Source: Pseudomonas oryzihabitans
GTDB lineage: Bacteria; Pseudomonadota; Gammaproteobacteria; Pseudomonadales; Pseudomonadaceae
DNA length: 64,000 nucleotides
Assembly (NCBI RefSeq): GCF_014522265.1
Contig: NZ_CP017024.1
Span: 4,474,501-4,538,500 of the forward strand
Direction: 5' to 3'
The notes beneath the pieces were generated by a model, which did not search any database, had not been told where the DNA came from, and saw only the letters and a program-made list of their open reading frames with translations. Positions 9,150-17,794 of the stretch are shown here, one piece after another. The position numbers and the translations under genes were made by a program. Position 1 is the first letter of the stretch. Each line of letters opens with the position of its first letter.

Positions 9150-9525
9150 GGTAGCCGCCGCAGGCCTGTCGGAGTTCGCGCCGTTCGAGAGCATCAGCGA
9201 AGAGCACTTCGACCGGACCTTCGCGCTCAACGTGCGCGCTCTGCTCTTCGCCACCCAGGCAGCGACGGCGAGCATGCCCAATGGCGGCGCCATCGTATTT
9301 ATCGACTCCATCGCCGCGGCGATCGGCACCCACGGCTATGGCGTCTATGGCGCAAGCAAGGCCGCAGTGCGCTGCTTGGTGCACCTGGGCCAATGAATTG
9401 GCACCCCGCAACATCCGCATCAACGTCGTTGCGCCGCGACCTCGGCGGAAGTATGGGAGCAGCTGAACAGGCTGATCCCGCTCGGCCGTATGGCAGGTGT
9501 CGACGGTGGCAAGGCGCAGGTCTGA
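9150..9525 (+). pseudogene. remnant of a short-chain dehydrogenase/reductase
   Basis: The translation reads AGLSEFAPFESISEEHFDRTFALNVRAL, then GGAIVFIDSIAA and YGVYGASKAAVRCLV (the SDR Ser and Tyr-x3-Lys catalytic region). It then shifts frame near 9382 and continues as TWANELAPRNIRINVVAP. After another disruption near 9437 a third piece reads TSAEVWEQLNRLIPLGRMAGVDGGKAQV before a stop. The N-terminal TGxxxGxG Rossmann motif and the C-terminal SDR end are missing. This is a degraded SDR with at least two frame changes and both ends lost, so a true pseudogene and not a sequencing artefact. Confidence 0.85.
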
Positions 9526-9758
9526 AAGGCATTGCCCCTGCATCCCAGGCGAAGGATCGATGCGTTGCTCCTGCACATCCGGGTAGAGGGTAGGTGCTCG
9601 GAAACAGGCATGGCATCAGGAGGGAGATCTGAGCCGCTTCATTGGCTTCCTGACCGCTCGTCTAGACAGGACCAAGCCAGCGGATCAATTATTGCGATAT
9701 TCAAACTAACGGATCATAGTGGCCTTATGACATCCGCCTGATCGAAGCCCGACGCCCT

Positions 9759-10004
9759 ATGCACCCTGATCCCCAGAGCCACGCCCGCGAGACGCTACTT
9801 AGCCTGCATCGCCAGCTACAGGAAAACGCCAAGCGGCTGGGCACGGTGGACTGCGACGATCCGGACGTCCGCGCTGTCCTGCAGGCCGTGCAGGATCTCA
9901 ATGAGCGGGTTGCCGACATGGTGGCCGAGACGGCCCTGCTGGCGCCCCTGCCGCTGGACCCGGGCGCAGGAAGCAGCGCTCACGACGCCACCGATCAGCG
10001 CTGA
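9759..10004 (+). CDS. small hypothetical protein, DUF4404-like
   Basis: An 81-residue soluble protein. Its first 60 residues are mainly charged helix (ARETLLSLHRQLQENAKRL, DPDVRAVLQAVQDLNERVADMVAE), followed by a Pro/Gly-rich tail. Length and helical pattern resemble the DUF4404 family, but the match is by eye and weak. No signal or membrane segment. The preceding 230 bases between it and the SDR remnant show no other gene. Confidence 0.5.
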   Translation: MHPDPQSHARETLLSLHRQLQENAKRLGTVDCDDPDVRAVLQAVQDLNERVADMVAETALLAPLPLDPGAGSSAHDATDQR

Positions 10005-10144
10005 TCCGCCGGACCTTTCTGCCTCAGCGCGCCGCCGCCCTGCCCGGTGTTCGGGATACCAGGCGGTGCGGCGCACGGCAATCGACAGAGAGCGTCGGCA
10101 GACCAGGACGGCTGGCTGCGGAAACCGGGCCAGCACGCAGACGC

Positions 10145-10366
10145 CTAGCGGCCGGCGTCCTTACCCGGCAGGCGCTGGAAGGCACGGGCCCATTCGAGCA
10201 GGGAATTTTCCTCGTCGGTACGATCGTCCACCCCACACTCTTCCAGCACGGTCACCACGCGATTCATGAAGTCTCGATCAACGCGAGCCTGCTCCATGAT
10301 CCGGTCCAGATTCAGCTGACCGAGTTGCTGGAGGGTGGTCTGAAATTCCTTGTCTTCCATGCCCAT
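10145..10366 (-). CDS. small hypothetical protein
   Basis: A 73-residue acidic, helical protein (MGMEDKEFQTTLQQLGQLN, RDFMNRVVTVLEECGVDD). ATG 10366 was chosen because AGGGA lies eight bases upstream; a longer in-frame start at 10387 would have none. I do not recognise a domain. It is convergent with the preceding small gene and separated from lrgB by about 170 bases without an evident gene. Confidence 0.6.
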   Translation of the reverse strand: MGMEDKEFQTTLQQLGQLNLDRIMEQARVDRDFMNRVVTVLEECGVDDRTDEENSLLEWARAFQRLPGKDAGR

Positions 10367-10554
10367 GACATCTGTCCCTGTAAGCACGGCTGCCGATCGC
10401 CGGCTGGCCTAGTGCTATCATCTTTCGCGCGGGCGTTATTCACATAACGGTTATCGCATGAAGTGTCGATAATGATGACTGAGCGGCAGTTGGCAGCACT
10501 CCGAGCTCGTCGACTCAGGGCTTCCGGTCGGCCCGCTCCTGGCGGCACTGGCGC

Positions 10555-11238
10555 TCAACCGAGCACCAGCGGCAGCACCAGAGCGGTAACGATCCCGAGC
10601 AGGATCATGCCCAGCGCCGAGAACGCCGCCGTCTCCTGGCTTTCCCGCAAGGCATGGGCGGTGCCTATGGCATGGCCGTTCATGCCGAGGGTCAGACCGC
10701 GGGCCGCGGGATCCTCGACCTTGAAGACCTTGAGCAGTGGCAGGGCCAGCGTGGTGCTGATGACGCCGGTCAGCATCACGATCACCGCGGTCAGCGGCGC
10801 GACGCCACCGAAATGATCCGCCAGGGGCAAGGCGATCGGCATGGTCACCGACTTCGGCAGCAGACTCATCAGCAGTGTCTCCGGCAGGCCGAACAGCCAG
10901 CCCAGGGCCAGGGTCAGGGAAACACCTACCACGCCGCCAACCGTGAGGGTTATCAGCAGCGGCGTGCAGAGTGCCGTCACGCGCTGGACGTTCTTGTAGA
11001 GCGGAACGGCCAGGCCCACGGTGGTGGGTCCGAGCAGCATCGAGAGCAGGCCGCTGGCGCTTCGATACCTGTCGTAGGGAATCCCGCCGATCAAGAGCAC
11101 GGTCGCGACGATGGCGGTGGTGATCAGCACCGGTTGCAGCATGACCAGGCGCAGGCGCTGTTGCAGCACGAGCGCCAGCTGATAGGCCGCGAGCGTCAGG
11201 GACAGGGCCAGCAGGGAAGCGAGGGCCGGGTCAGACAT
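10555..11238 (-). CDS. lrgB: LrgB/CidB family inner-membrane protein
   Basis: A 227-residue polytopic membrane protein of the LrgB/CidB family, which acts with LrgA as an antiholin/holin-like pair affecting murein hydrolase activity and, in some bacteria, export of pyruvate or glycolate. Family-typical stretches are GGIPYDRYRSASGLLSMLLGP, TVGLAVPLYKN, LLPKSVTMPIALPLADHFGG and the C-terminal GMNGHAIGTAHALRESQETAAFSAL. The start overlaps the lrgA stop by eight bases (ATGTCTGA), so the pair is translationally coupled. Confidence 0.95.
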   Translation of the reverse strand: MSDPALASLLALSLTLAAYQLALVLQQRLRLVMLQPVLITTAIVATVLLIGGIPYDRYRSASGLLSMLLGPTTVGLAVPLYKNVQRVTALCTPLLITLTVGGVVGVSLTLALGWLFGLPETLLMSLLPKSVTMPIALPLADHFGGVAPLTAVIVMLTGVISTTLALPLLKVFKVEDPAARGLTLGMNGHAIGTAHALRESQETAAFSALGMILLGIVTALVLPLVLG

Positions 11239-11581
11239 GGTCTTTGCTTCTACCGATCAGGTACTGCAGCAGCCAGCCACACAGGGGCACGGTGACCAGC
11301 AGGGACAGGGCGATGACCAGCACCAGGCGCAACCACACCGAGGTGTCGAGGCCGCTGAAATCGACGATGCCAACCGCCGGCACCACGAGCATCAGGGGCA
11401 GATAACCAAGCAGATTGCCCGCCATCTTCTCCACCCCTTCGGGCACCCTGCGCAGCAGGATCAGCAGGGCGAAAAGCACGATGATCCCTATGACACTGGC
11501 CGGAATACCGCCGATGAAGTTCGTCATATAGGTGCCAAGCAGGTAGCAACCCACCAGTGTCAGGAAACCCGTTACGTTCAT
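11231..11581 (-). CDS. lrgA: CidA/LrgA family holin-like protein
   Basis: A 116-residue protein with about four membrane helices (TGFLTLVGCYLLGTYMTN, SVIGIIVLFALLILLRRVP, YLPLMLVVPAVGIVDF, LVLVIALSLLVTVPLCGWLLQ). PASVIGIIVLFALL is the family's GxxxG-like region. The frame stays open to 11689, but starting at ATG 11581 (MNVTGFLTL, GGGGTGG just upstream) gives the usual family length. It forms an operon with lrgB. No LytR/LysR-type regulator of the kind that usually controls lrg/cid operons is adjacent. Confidence 0.88.
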   Translation of the reverse strand: MNVTGFLTLVGCYLLGTYMTNFIGGIPASVIGIIVLFALLILLRRVPEGVEKMAGNLLGYLPLMLVVPAVGIVDFSGLDTSVWLRLVLVIALSLLVTVPLCGWLLQYLIGRSKDHV

Positions 11582-11967
11582 AACCACCCCGAATGCCTTG
11601 TTATTCCAAACAGCCCGCACTATCCGACCGCGCAGCCATACCAGGCCCGCGCCAACGGACCGGTCCGTTGGCTGTCGCCCCTTCCGCAAGAGCGGTGATC
11701 ACTGCCGGTCAGGCTGTCTGACGTTCCCCTGCTACGCGCGGCCTCACTATAGGCGCATCTGAAAATGGCTGGGCAAATCCATGCCGAGCTCAGCGAAAGA
11801 TACCCGCCCTGTTCGGCTCACTGCTGGGTTGGCGTCGCGATCCGCTTCGCCCTCCCCCCGACCTCGCAATCGACTCGCCGGCTATCCCGCCACGCTCCCT
11901 GAGCGAGACCTGTCGAGACGCCAGCCGGCCCGGGAAGACAGCCAAGGCTGATGCAGCCGCTAGCGCC
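11582..11967. other. 386-bp intergenic region between lrgA and a TetR gene
   Basis: The lrgA promoter and the TetR gene's 3' end flank this stretch. Part of it (11582-11689) is open in the lrgA frame and would encode a basic N-terminal extension if an upstream start were used. I see no other gene and no clear hairpin terminator. Confidence 0.4.
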
Positions 11968-12588
11968 TCACGCCGGTACCGCGCGCATGCCCTCGAAGAT
12001 CAGGCGCGTGGTGTTGCGCACGGTGGCCGCGTGGCCTTCGCGATCCATCTCGTCACTGGCCGTCAGGCGCAGCAATTGCAGATGCGAGTAGTCGTTGAGC
12101 AGGAAGGCCGCCAGCTCCACGTCCAGATCGGCGCGCAGCTTGCCGGCGGTCTGCAGCTCGCGCAGCACCTTGGCGATCTCGTCCTGCAGGCCGCGGTTCA
12201 TCTGCCGGTAGGCCTGGGGCAGCCCGCTGTCGCCCCCCACCAGCACCAGCGGCAGCAATTCGCGCCAGAGGGCGGCGGGCAGGACGTCCAGCGCGTAGCT
12301 GACGAGCAGGTGTTCAAGGTGGCAGAGCGCATCGACGGGATCCGCGACGTCGCGGAGGTGCCGGCGCACGTCGATCAGCGCCCGGCGATCGGACTCCTTG
12401 ATCATCTCCAGGATGATCTCGTGCTTGCTGCCGAAATACTTGAACACCGTGGGCGCCGAGACGCCGGCCTCGCGGGCGATCTGCTCGACAGTGGTCTCGC
12501 GAAAGCCCTGACGCTGGAACAGCATGACCGCCGCGGCCGAGATGGCGGTGCGGCGTAATTCCTTCTGACGTTCGCGTAGGCCGCTCAC
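11968..12588 (-). CDS. TetR family repressor of the serine hydrolase/porin cassette
   Basis: A 206-residue TetR protein from a GTG start with AGGAG upstream. The HTH is at about 25-55 (TTVEQIAREAGVSAPTVFKYFGSKHEIILEM), preceded by helix 1 (RRTAISAAAVMLFQRQGFRE). The remainder is the all-helical ligand/dimer domain. It is divergent from the serine hydrolase gene, and the gap between them holds an AT-rich promoter region with a clean palindrome (12669-12685). It probably represses that cassette until an unknown inducer binds. Confidence 0.92.
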   Translation of the reverse strand: MSGLRERQKELRRTAISAAAVMLFQRQGFRETTVEQIAREAGVSAPTVFKYFGSKHEIILEMIKESDRRALIDVRRHLRDVADPVDALCHLEHLLVSYALDVLPAALWRELLPLVLVGGDSGLPQAYRQMNRGLQDEIAKVLRELQTAGKLRADLDVELAAFLLNDYSHLQLLRLTASDEMDREGHAATVRNTTRLIFEGMRAVPA

Positions 12589-12668
12589 CGTCGCTCCTGA
12601 TTCCCTTGGGGTGCGATGGAGAATAGCTGGCGGGACTTGGGTATGAAAAATATTTTATTGACTAAAGA

Positions 12669-12685
12669 AATTAACAGGGTTAATT
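12669..12685. promoter_or_regulatory. candidate TetR operator
   Basis: AATTAAC-AGG-GTTAATT is a perfect 7+7 bp inverted repeat in an AT-rich island that contrasts sharply with the surrounding GC-rich DNA. TTGACT, a good -35 element toward the plus strand, lies at 12658-12663, so protein bound at the repeat would block the promoter. It sits about 80 bases from the repressor start and about 100 from the hydrolase start. Confidence 0.65.
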
Positions 12686-12786
12686 ATTTTCCCGTACCTG
12701 CTCTACGCAGGGCCACTGCCAGGATGAGTCTGATGAACCAGAGCCTCGACCGCTCCCTGGTTTCCCGGAATCGGGGAGTCAGCGAG

Positions 12787-13995
12787 ATGTACGACCAACA
12801 AGAACAAGAGCCCGTACTGATGCAGGGTTTTCCGGCCGAGCCGGACCAGCGCGTGACCTGGGCCAACTGGATGTCACCGCCGTTCAATCGCTGGGGCTTT
12901 CGCAACTTGGCGCGCCTGCGCCCCACCATCGAGGTGGCTGCCGGGCCGCGACCGGACAGGGTGCTGGCCCATGCGCCCGTGGCCCTCGAAGCGCTGAGAT
13001 TCCACAGCAGCTGCGGCCGCAGCGTCAGCGCCCTCGACCATCTGCAGGCCAGCAAGACCGACGGCTTTCTGGTGCTGCACCAGGGTCGCGTGGTGTACGA
13101 GCGCTACTTCAACGGCCAGGTCGCCACCGATCGCCACATCATGTTCTCGGTCACCAAGTCGCTGATCGGGGTGCTCGGCGAGCAACTCATCCACGACGGC
13201 GTACTCGATGCCCAGGCGCCGACCCAGCATCATGTGCCGGAACTGGCCGGCAGCGCCTTCGGCGACGCCAGTGTCCGCCAGTTGCTCGACATGGCCGTGG
13301 GCGTCCACTACACCGAGCTCTACGACGATCCCACCTCGGCAAGCTCGCAATATGGCTATGCCTGTGGCTTCAAACCGGCCCTGCCCGACTACGCCCAGTA
13401 CGAATCCCTGTACCAGTACCTGCCGTCATTGCGCAAAAGGTGCGAGCACGGCGGCCTCTTCCATTACGTGACCGCCACCACCGAGGTCCTGGCCTGGGTG
13501 ATGGAGCGCGCCAGCGGCCTGGGCTGCGCCGAACAGCTGCAGCGGATCTGGCAGCAACTCGGCTGCGAGCGCGACGCCTACTTCATGGCCGATCCCTGGG
13601 GTCGCAGCGTCGCCGGTGCCGGCTTCAACGCCACCTTGCGCGACATGGGCCGCTTCGGCCTGATGCTGGCCAACGGCGGTCGGGTCGACGGGCAGCAGGT
13701 CATCGATCAGGCGGTAGTCGAGGCCATCGCGGCGGGCGGGGATCCGGCCCTCTATGGCGTGCACCAGGACTTCGCCGACTGGACCCCGGGCGCCTCCTAC
13801 CGTAGCCAGTGGTATGTCTTCAACGACGAAAGTCCGGCCATCATGGCCAGCGGTATCCACGGCCAGTACCTGTTCGTCGACCGCGCCGCCGAGGTGGTGA
13901 TCGTCAAGCAATCCTCGCTACCCGAAGCGGTCACCGAACTGGACATCGATACCGTACGGCTGCTGCGCGCCATCGCCGCCCGACTGCGCGGCTGA
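12787..13995 (+). CDS. serine hydrolase of the beta-lactamase/6-aminohexanoate-oligomer hydrolase family
   Basis: A 402-residue class-C beta-lactamase-fold hydrolase. The catalytic SxxK is S121-V-T-K124 in MFSVTKSLIGVLG, and the preceding GRVVYERYFNG and following IHDGVLDAQAP are typical of NylB-like (6-aminohexanoate dimer hydrolase) and esterase relatives. The Tyr motif region is ASSQYGYA or HYVTATTEVLAW. There is no signal peptide. Start 12787 (MYDQQEQE) has GGGGAG eight bases upstream; the frame is open further upstream to 12616, but that would include the operator. It probably hydrolyses an ester or amide brought in by the porin and MFS permease encoded downstream. Confidence 0.85.
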   Translation: MYDQQEQEPVLMQGFPAEPDQRVTWANWMSPPFNRWGFRNLARLRPTIEVAAGPRPDRVLAHAPVALEALRFHSSCGRSVSALDHLQASKTDGFLVLHQGRVVYERYFNGQVATDRHIMFSVTKSLIGVLGEQLIHDGVLDAQAPTQHHVPELAGSAFGDASVRQLLDMAVGVHYTELYDDPTSASSQYGYACGFKPALPDYAQYESLYQYLPSLRKRCEHGGLFHYVTATTEVLAWVMERASGLGCAEQLQRIWQQLGCERDAYFMADPWGRSVAGAGFNATLRDMGRFGLMLANGGRVDGQQVIDQAVVEAIAAGGDPALYGVHQDFADWTPGASYRSQWYVFNDESPAIMASGIHGQYLFVDRAAEVVIVKQSSLPEAVTELDIDTVRLLRAIAARLRG

Positions 13996-14122
13996 TCCAT
14001 CCCTAACGAGATCGACGAGCGCCGGCCCGCCAGCGCTCCCACCTGCTGCGCCAGGTATTCGGTGGTCGCCTTGGCCACCCTTCACTGCCCTGCAATACAA
14101 GAAAAATAGTCAGGAGCTCTCT

Positions 14123-15457
14123 ATGTGCACAACCAAGCGCCTTCCCGGCGTGCTGCTGGCGCTCGGCCTGCCGCTGGCCAGCCAGCCGGCCCTGGCGGGC
14201 TATCCATTCGAAAACGAACACCTCAAAGGCGAGTTCAACCTGACGGCGGGCGCCGGTTCCATCACCACCCGGGGCGTCAATTTCGGCGCCGGTCGCGTGG
14301 ATGCCCGCAGCGGCAGGAACGACGGCAGCCGCATTGCCTGGCAGGAGTTCTACGTCAAACCTGGCGTCACCCTCGACTATTCGCTCAGCGACAGGCTCCA
14401 CCTGCTCGCCGGCGGCTCGGTGGTCGGCGCTGCCACCCTTGGCGACGGCGATGCCGGTGGCTTCACCCGCAGCTCCGACGGCCGCTTCGCCCCGGAAGAA
14501 GGCTACGCCGGGGTACAGGCGGGCGACTGGAAATTCACCGCCGGCCGCCAGAACTTCATCGTCGGCACCGGCTTCATCGTCATGGACGGCAATCTCGATC
14601 TGTTCGGCGATGGCGCCTACTGGCTCGGTCCGCGCACCGCCTTCCGCGACTCGGCGATCCTGGCGTGGGGGCATGGCCCGGCCCAGGCACAGGCCTTCAC
14701 CCTGCGCACCGACGATCACTATGGCGATTTCCGCCTGAGCGGCGCCAACCTGGATTACGACCTCGACGGCCAGGTGACCCTCGGCGCCCTGGCCATGACG
14801 GTCGATACCCTGGCCAGCAACAACAGCGCCGCGGCACGCCGCGACGGCATGCGGGTGTACAACCTGCGAGCCCTGCGCGGTCACCTGCCGGGCCTGCCGA
14901 ATCTCACCTTGAATGGCGAATACGCGGTACAACGTGGTGGTGACGGCGCCCTCAGCTACGACGCCAGGGCCTGGTACGCCCAGGCCGACTACCAGTTCCA
15001 GGACCTGCCCCTCACGCCCACCCTCGGCTATCGCTACGCCGTCTTCTCCGGCGACGACAACCCGACCGACAACCGCCAGAAGGCCTGGGACCCGCTGAGC
15101 AAGGGTTTCACCGACTGGAGTACCTGGCTGATCGGCGACGTGGTGGGCAACTACCTGCTGTTCAACAGCAACGAGCGCGTCCAGCAGTTCTCGCTGAAGA
15201 ACCGGCTCAGCGACACCCTCACCCTGGGCGTCATCCACTACCAGTTCTGGCTCGACCAGGCCAACTTCCGCGGCGCCGCGGTCAGCGATCGGCGCTTCGC
15301 CGACGAGACCGCGGTGTACCTCGACTGGACGCCCAACCGGCAGTTCTACGGCTCGCTCTCGTACAACTGGGTGCAGGCCAGGTCGGCCGCCCGCCAGGCG
15401 TTCGGCGACAACGATCGCTTCAGCGCCCTCGAGCTGTATTTCACCTATCGCTACTGA
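14123..15457 (+). CDS. alginate-export-family outer-membrane porin
   Basis: A 444-residue beta-barrel. The signal peptide (TTKRLPGVLLALGLPLASQ... cleaved after QPALA) is followed by alternating strands rich in Tyr/Trp/Gly and an aromatic final strand (FSALELYFTYRY), the usual outer-membrane end. WQEFYVKPGVTLDYSLSDRL, FTAGRQNFIVGTGF and MDGNLDLFGDG are characteristic of the alginate-export (Pfam Alginate_exp) fold, whose members transport diverse anionic or aromatic substrates. CAGGAG lies upstream of the start. It is 127 bases after the serine hydrolase and probably co-regulated. Confidence 0.88.
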   Translation: MCTTKRLPGVLLALGLPLASQPALAGYPFENEHLKGEFNLTAGAGSITTRGVNFGAGRVDARSGRNDGSRIAWQEFYVKPGVTLDYSLSDRLHLLAGGSVVGAATLGDGDAGGFTRSSDGRFAPEEGYAGVQAGDWKFTAGRQNFIVGTGFIVMDGNLDLFGDGAYWLGPRTAFRDSAILAWGHGPAQAQAFTLRTDDHYGDFRLSGANLDYDLDGQVTLGALAMTVDTLASNNSAAARRDGMRVYNLRALRGHLPGLPNLTLNGEYAVQRGGDGALSYDARAWYAQADYQFQDLPLTPTLGYRYAVFSGDDNPTDNRQKAWDPLSKGFTDWSTWLIGDVVGNYLLFNSNERVQQFSLKNRLSDTLTLGVIHYQFWLDQANFRGAAVSDRRFADETAVYLDWTPNRQFYGSLSYNWVQARSAARQAFGDNDRFSALELYFTYRY

Positions 15458-15498
15458 CCACCAGTCACCACAGCCCCCGTGGGGCACAGGAGAGCGTG

Positions 15499-15987
15499 AT
15501 GAATACCAAGACACCAACCGGGATCGCCGTGCCAACGCTGGAATGGGTGCTGAGCCTGCAGGTGCTCATCGATCCGGCCGATGGCCTGGGCGCCTGCACC
15601 GATGGCCAGCGCAGCAACTATCGAATCACCGGCGGGCATTTCGAGGGCGTGAACGTACGCGGCGAAGTGATCGCCGGCGGCGCGGACTTCTATCTGCTGC
15701 GCAGCGACGGGGTGGGCGAGCTGGACGCGCGCTACAGCCTGCGCAGCGACCAGGGCGAGTGGATCAACATCCACAACACCGGCCTCATCACCCTCAGCGA
15801 CAGGGGACAGGCGCAGGTCGCCCAGGGCCTCTGGCCGATCGCCGAGGAGGACTATCACTGCAGTTGCACACCGCGCTTCCAGGTGGCGAGCGGCAGACTC
15901 GACTGGCTGACCCGCAGCGTGATGATCGGCAAGGTGGGCTATCCCGCCGCCGACCAGGTGGCCATCCACTGCTATCGCCTCACCTGA
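15499..15987 (+). CDS. DUF3237 domain protein
   Basis: A 162-residue cytoplasmic protein. The DUF3237 pattern is clear: an N-terminal strand LEWVLSLQVLID, GGHFEGVNVRGEVIAGGADF, then GVGELDARYSLRSDQGEWINIHNTGLI and C-terminal TPRFQVASGRLDWLTRSVMIGKV. These form a small beta-barrel of unknown role. DUF3237 genes recur in catabolic clusters for aromatic or terpenoid compounds, which fits the neighbours. AGGAGAG precedes ATG 15499; a GTG one codon earlier is possible. It is 41 bases after the porin gene, so probably the same transcript. Confidence 0.88.
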   Translation: MNTKTPTGIAVPTLEWVLSLQVLIDPADGLGACTDGQRSNYRITGGHFEGVNVRGEVIAGGADFYLLRSDGVGELDARYSLRSDQGEWINIHNTGLITLSDRGQAQVAQGLWPIAEEDYHCSCTPRFQVASGRLDWLTRSVMIGKVGYPAADQVAIHCYRLT

Positions 15988-16064
15988 CCGGCCACCCCTC
16001 TTACAGCCAGGCTTTCTACTGAAGCGGCAGGCCACGTGGTGGCCGAGCCGGCAGGTAAACGACC

Positions 16065-17237
16065 ATGACCATCGCCAAGCAAACCCTGGTGCGCACCGCG
16101 TGCATCGCCATCGCCGCCGCCTCGATTCTCGTCATCGGCGTGCAGCCGATCTTCATCGGACTGCTGACCGAACGCCTCGACCTGACCCTGGCGCAGCAGA
16201 GCTGGACCCTGTCCGTCGAGATGTGCGGCTCCATCGTCGGGACGCTGCTGTACCTGCCGATGATCCGCTTCCTGGGGCCGCGCACCCTGGCCCTCAGCAC
16301 GGCCCTGCTGCTGCTGTTCGCCAACGCCGCGACCGCCAGCGTCACCGCCCTCGATCCGCTACTGGCCTTGCGCGGCCTCTCGGGAATCTGCTCGGGGGTG
16401 CTCTACTCCTATGCCATCTACTGGCTGGGCAGCATGCCGGGCCAGGACAGGTCCTTCGGCATCCTGCTGTTCGTGCAGACCGCCCTGTTCGCCAGCAGCG
16501 CGGTGCTCATGCCGATGATCGCCGAGTGGCAGGGTTTCGCGGGGGCGATCTACTACCTGGCCGCCTGGTTCGCCCTGGTCTGTCTGCTGAGTCTCTGCCT
16601 GCCGGCCAGGCAGAGCCCGGAAGAGCGACAGGTCTCCCCCGCACCGCTGCGGTCCGGGCTGACGGTGATCGGCGTCTGCTCGCTGCTCGGCATGCTGTTC
16701 CTGCAGCTGTCGATCTACTCGCTGTGGGGCTTCGTCGAAGGCATCGCCCGCGACGCCGGGGTGGCACCGGTGGACATCGGCTGGGCGATCAGCATCGGCC
16801 TGCTCGGCGGCTTGCCCGGTGCGGCCCTGCCCAGCGTGGCCGGGCGCCATCTGGGCCGCGTGCCGATGATCCTCACCGGCTCCCTGGCCGTGCTCGGCGC
16901 CATCTATCTGCTGGCCACGCGCATCCACACGGCGGCGGATCTCATGCTCGCGGTGTTCCTGATGAACTTCGGCTGGAACCTGGCGTTGTCCTACTACATG
17001 TCCTCGGTCGTGACCCATGATCCGAGCGGGCGCCTGACCAAGCTGGTCGGCGTGGTGCAGGTCGCCTCGGCCGCCGCGGCGCCGACCCTGCTGAGTCTGC
17101 TCATCGAAGGCAACGACCGGCGCAGTCTCTTCGTGCTGTCGGCGGGCGCCATCCTGATCGGCTGCGTCCTGGTGCTCGTCATGCTGTCCTGGGGACGCCG
17201 CCAGGTGCCGGGCAAGGCGCTGGACTGCTCTGTGTGA
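16065..17237 (+). CDS. MFS transporter
   Basis: A 390-residue permease with about twelve hydrophobic helices, such as IAIAAASILVIGVQPIFIGLL, LALSTALLLLFANAATASV and AGAILIGCVLVLVMLSWG. The usual MFS loop-2 motif is degenerate (MIRFLGPRTLAL), and the C-terminal half contains YYMSSVVTHDPSGRLTKLVGVV. It ends the cassette of hydrolase, porin, DUF3237 and permease, and likely carries the substrate over the inner membrane after passage through the porin. Substrate unknown. Confidence 0.88.
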   Translation: MTIAKQTLVRTACIAIAAASILVIGVQPIFIGLLTERLDLTLAQQSWTLSVEMCGSIVGTLLYLPMIRFLGPRTLALSTALLLLFANAATASVTALDPLLALRGLSGICSGVLYSYAIYWLGSMPGQDRSFGILLFVQTALFASSAVLMPMIAEWQGFAGAIYYLAAWFALVCLLSLCLPARQSPEERQVSPAPLRSGLTVIGVCSLLGMLFLQLSIYSLWGFVEGIARDAGVAPVDIGWAISIGLLGGLPGAALPSVAGRHLGRVPMILTGSLAVLGAIYLLATRIHTAADLMLAVFLMNFGWNLALSYYMSSVVTHDPSGRLTKLVGVVQVASAAAAPTLLSLLIEGNDRRSLFVLSAGAILIGCVLVLVMLSWGRRQVPGKALDCSV

Positions 17238-17302
17238 GCGGTGCGCGCACGCAGGGGCCGCGCGAATATCACGGCCGGCCGTGCGGCCAGGCGACAACCT
17301 CC

Positions 17303-17318
17303 ATGACCGATTTGTCAT
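17303..17318. promoter_or_regulatory. inverted repeat in the DUF2790 gene promoter region
   Basis: ATGAC-CGATTT-GTCAT is a perfect 5+5 bp inverted repeat about 85 bases upstream of the DUF2790 gene. Some DUF2790 genes in Pseudomonas are controlled by metal-responsive two-component systems; I cannot say whether this site belongs to one. Confidence 0.3.
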
Positions 17319-17402
17319 CACCCGGTCAGCCTGGCGTCCCCCCTGTCCTCCTAAAGTGGCCCGGTCAGCGACTCGCTACCCACCCCTTCAAGAGGACTCT
17401 CC

Positions 17403-17657
17403 ATGAAAGCGCTCCTGCTCGGTCTTTTCGGTCTGCTCGCCACCGGCTCCGCCCTGGCCGCTCCCGACCATCCCGCCCTGATCCATGACCAGCCCGGTTT
17501 CTTCGTCCCGCTCGACGTCGCCAAGGTCGTCAGCCAGACCGACCTGGACGCCCAGTGCGGGATCGTGCCGGCCCGCCTCGACTATCTGGATCACGCCGGC
17601 CTAGAGCATGAGCTGGACTATCTGGTGTCTGGCAATGGCTGCTACAACCAGAATTGA
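17403..17657 (+). CDS. DUF2790 periplasmic protein
   Basis: An 84-residue protein with a signal peptide (MKALLLGLFGLLATGSALA, cleaved before APDHP) and the compact DUF2790 domain: PLDVAKVVSQTD, CGIVPARLDYLDHAGLEHELDYLVSGNGC. The two Cys residues (in AQCGIV and GNGCYN) probably form a disulfide. The family is largely confined to pseudomonads, occurs in several copies per genome and has no established function. Confidence 0.92.
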   Translation: MKALLLGLFGLLATGSALAAPDHPALIHDQPGFFVPLDVAKVVSQTDLDAQCGIVPARLDYLDHAGLEHELDYLVSGNGCYNQN

Positions 17658-17794
17658 GGCGTTATTCGACCCGGTACCGAAGCGCGGCGGCCACCGTCGC
17701 GCTAGCCGAGAGGCCTTCTGCATCGTCCTCTTCTGCCCCCGGAACCCAAGGATATCGGGCGGGTAGAGAACGCAACGGATCGGCGGGCGGACCG

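Noticed and set aside
10145-12588. Assigning the TetR gene at 11968 as regulator of lrgAB
   Set aside because: It is downstream-facing, separated by 280-390 bases, and its operator-like palindrome lies on the other side toward the serine hydrolase gene.
14003-15535. A 510-codon minus-strand frame across the porin gene
   Set aside because: The plus-strand barrel has a signal peptide and terminal aromatic strand; the antisense translation is Gly/Val/Ala-rich without domains.
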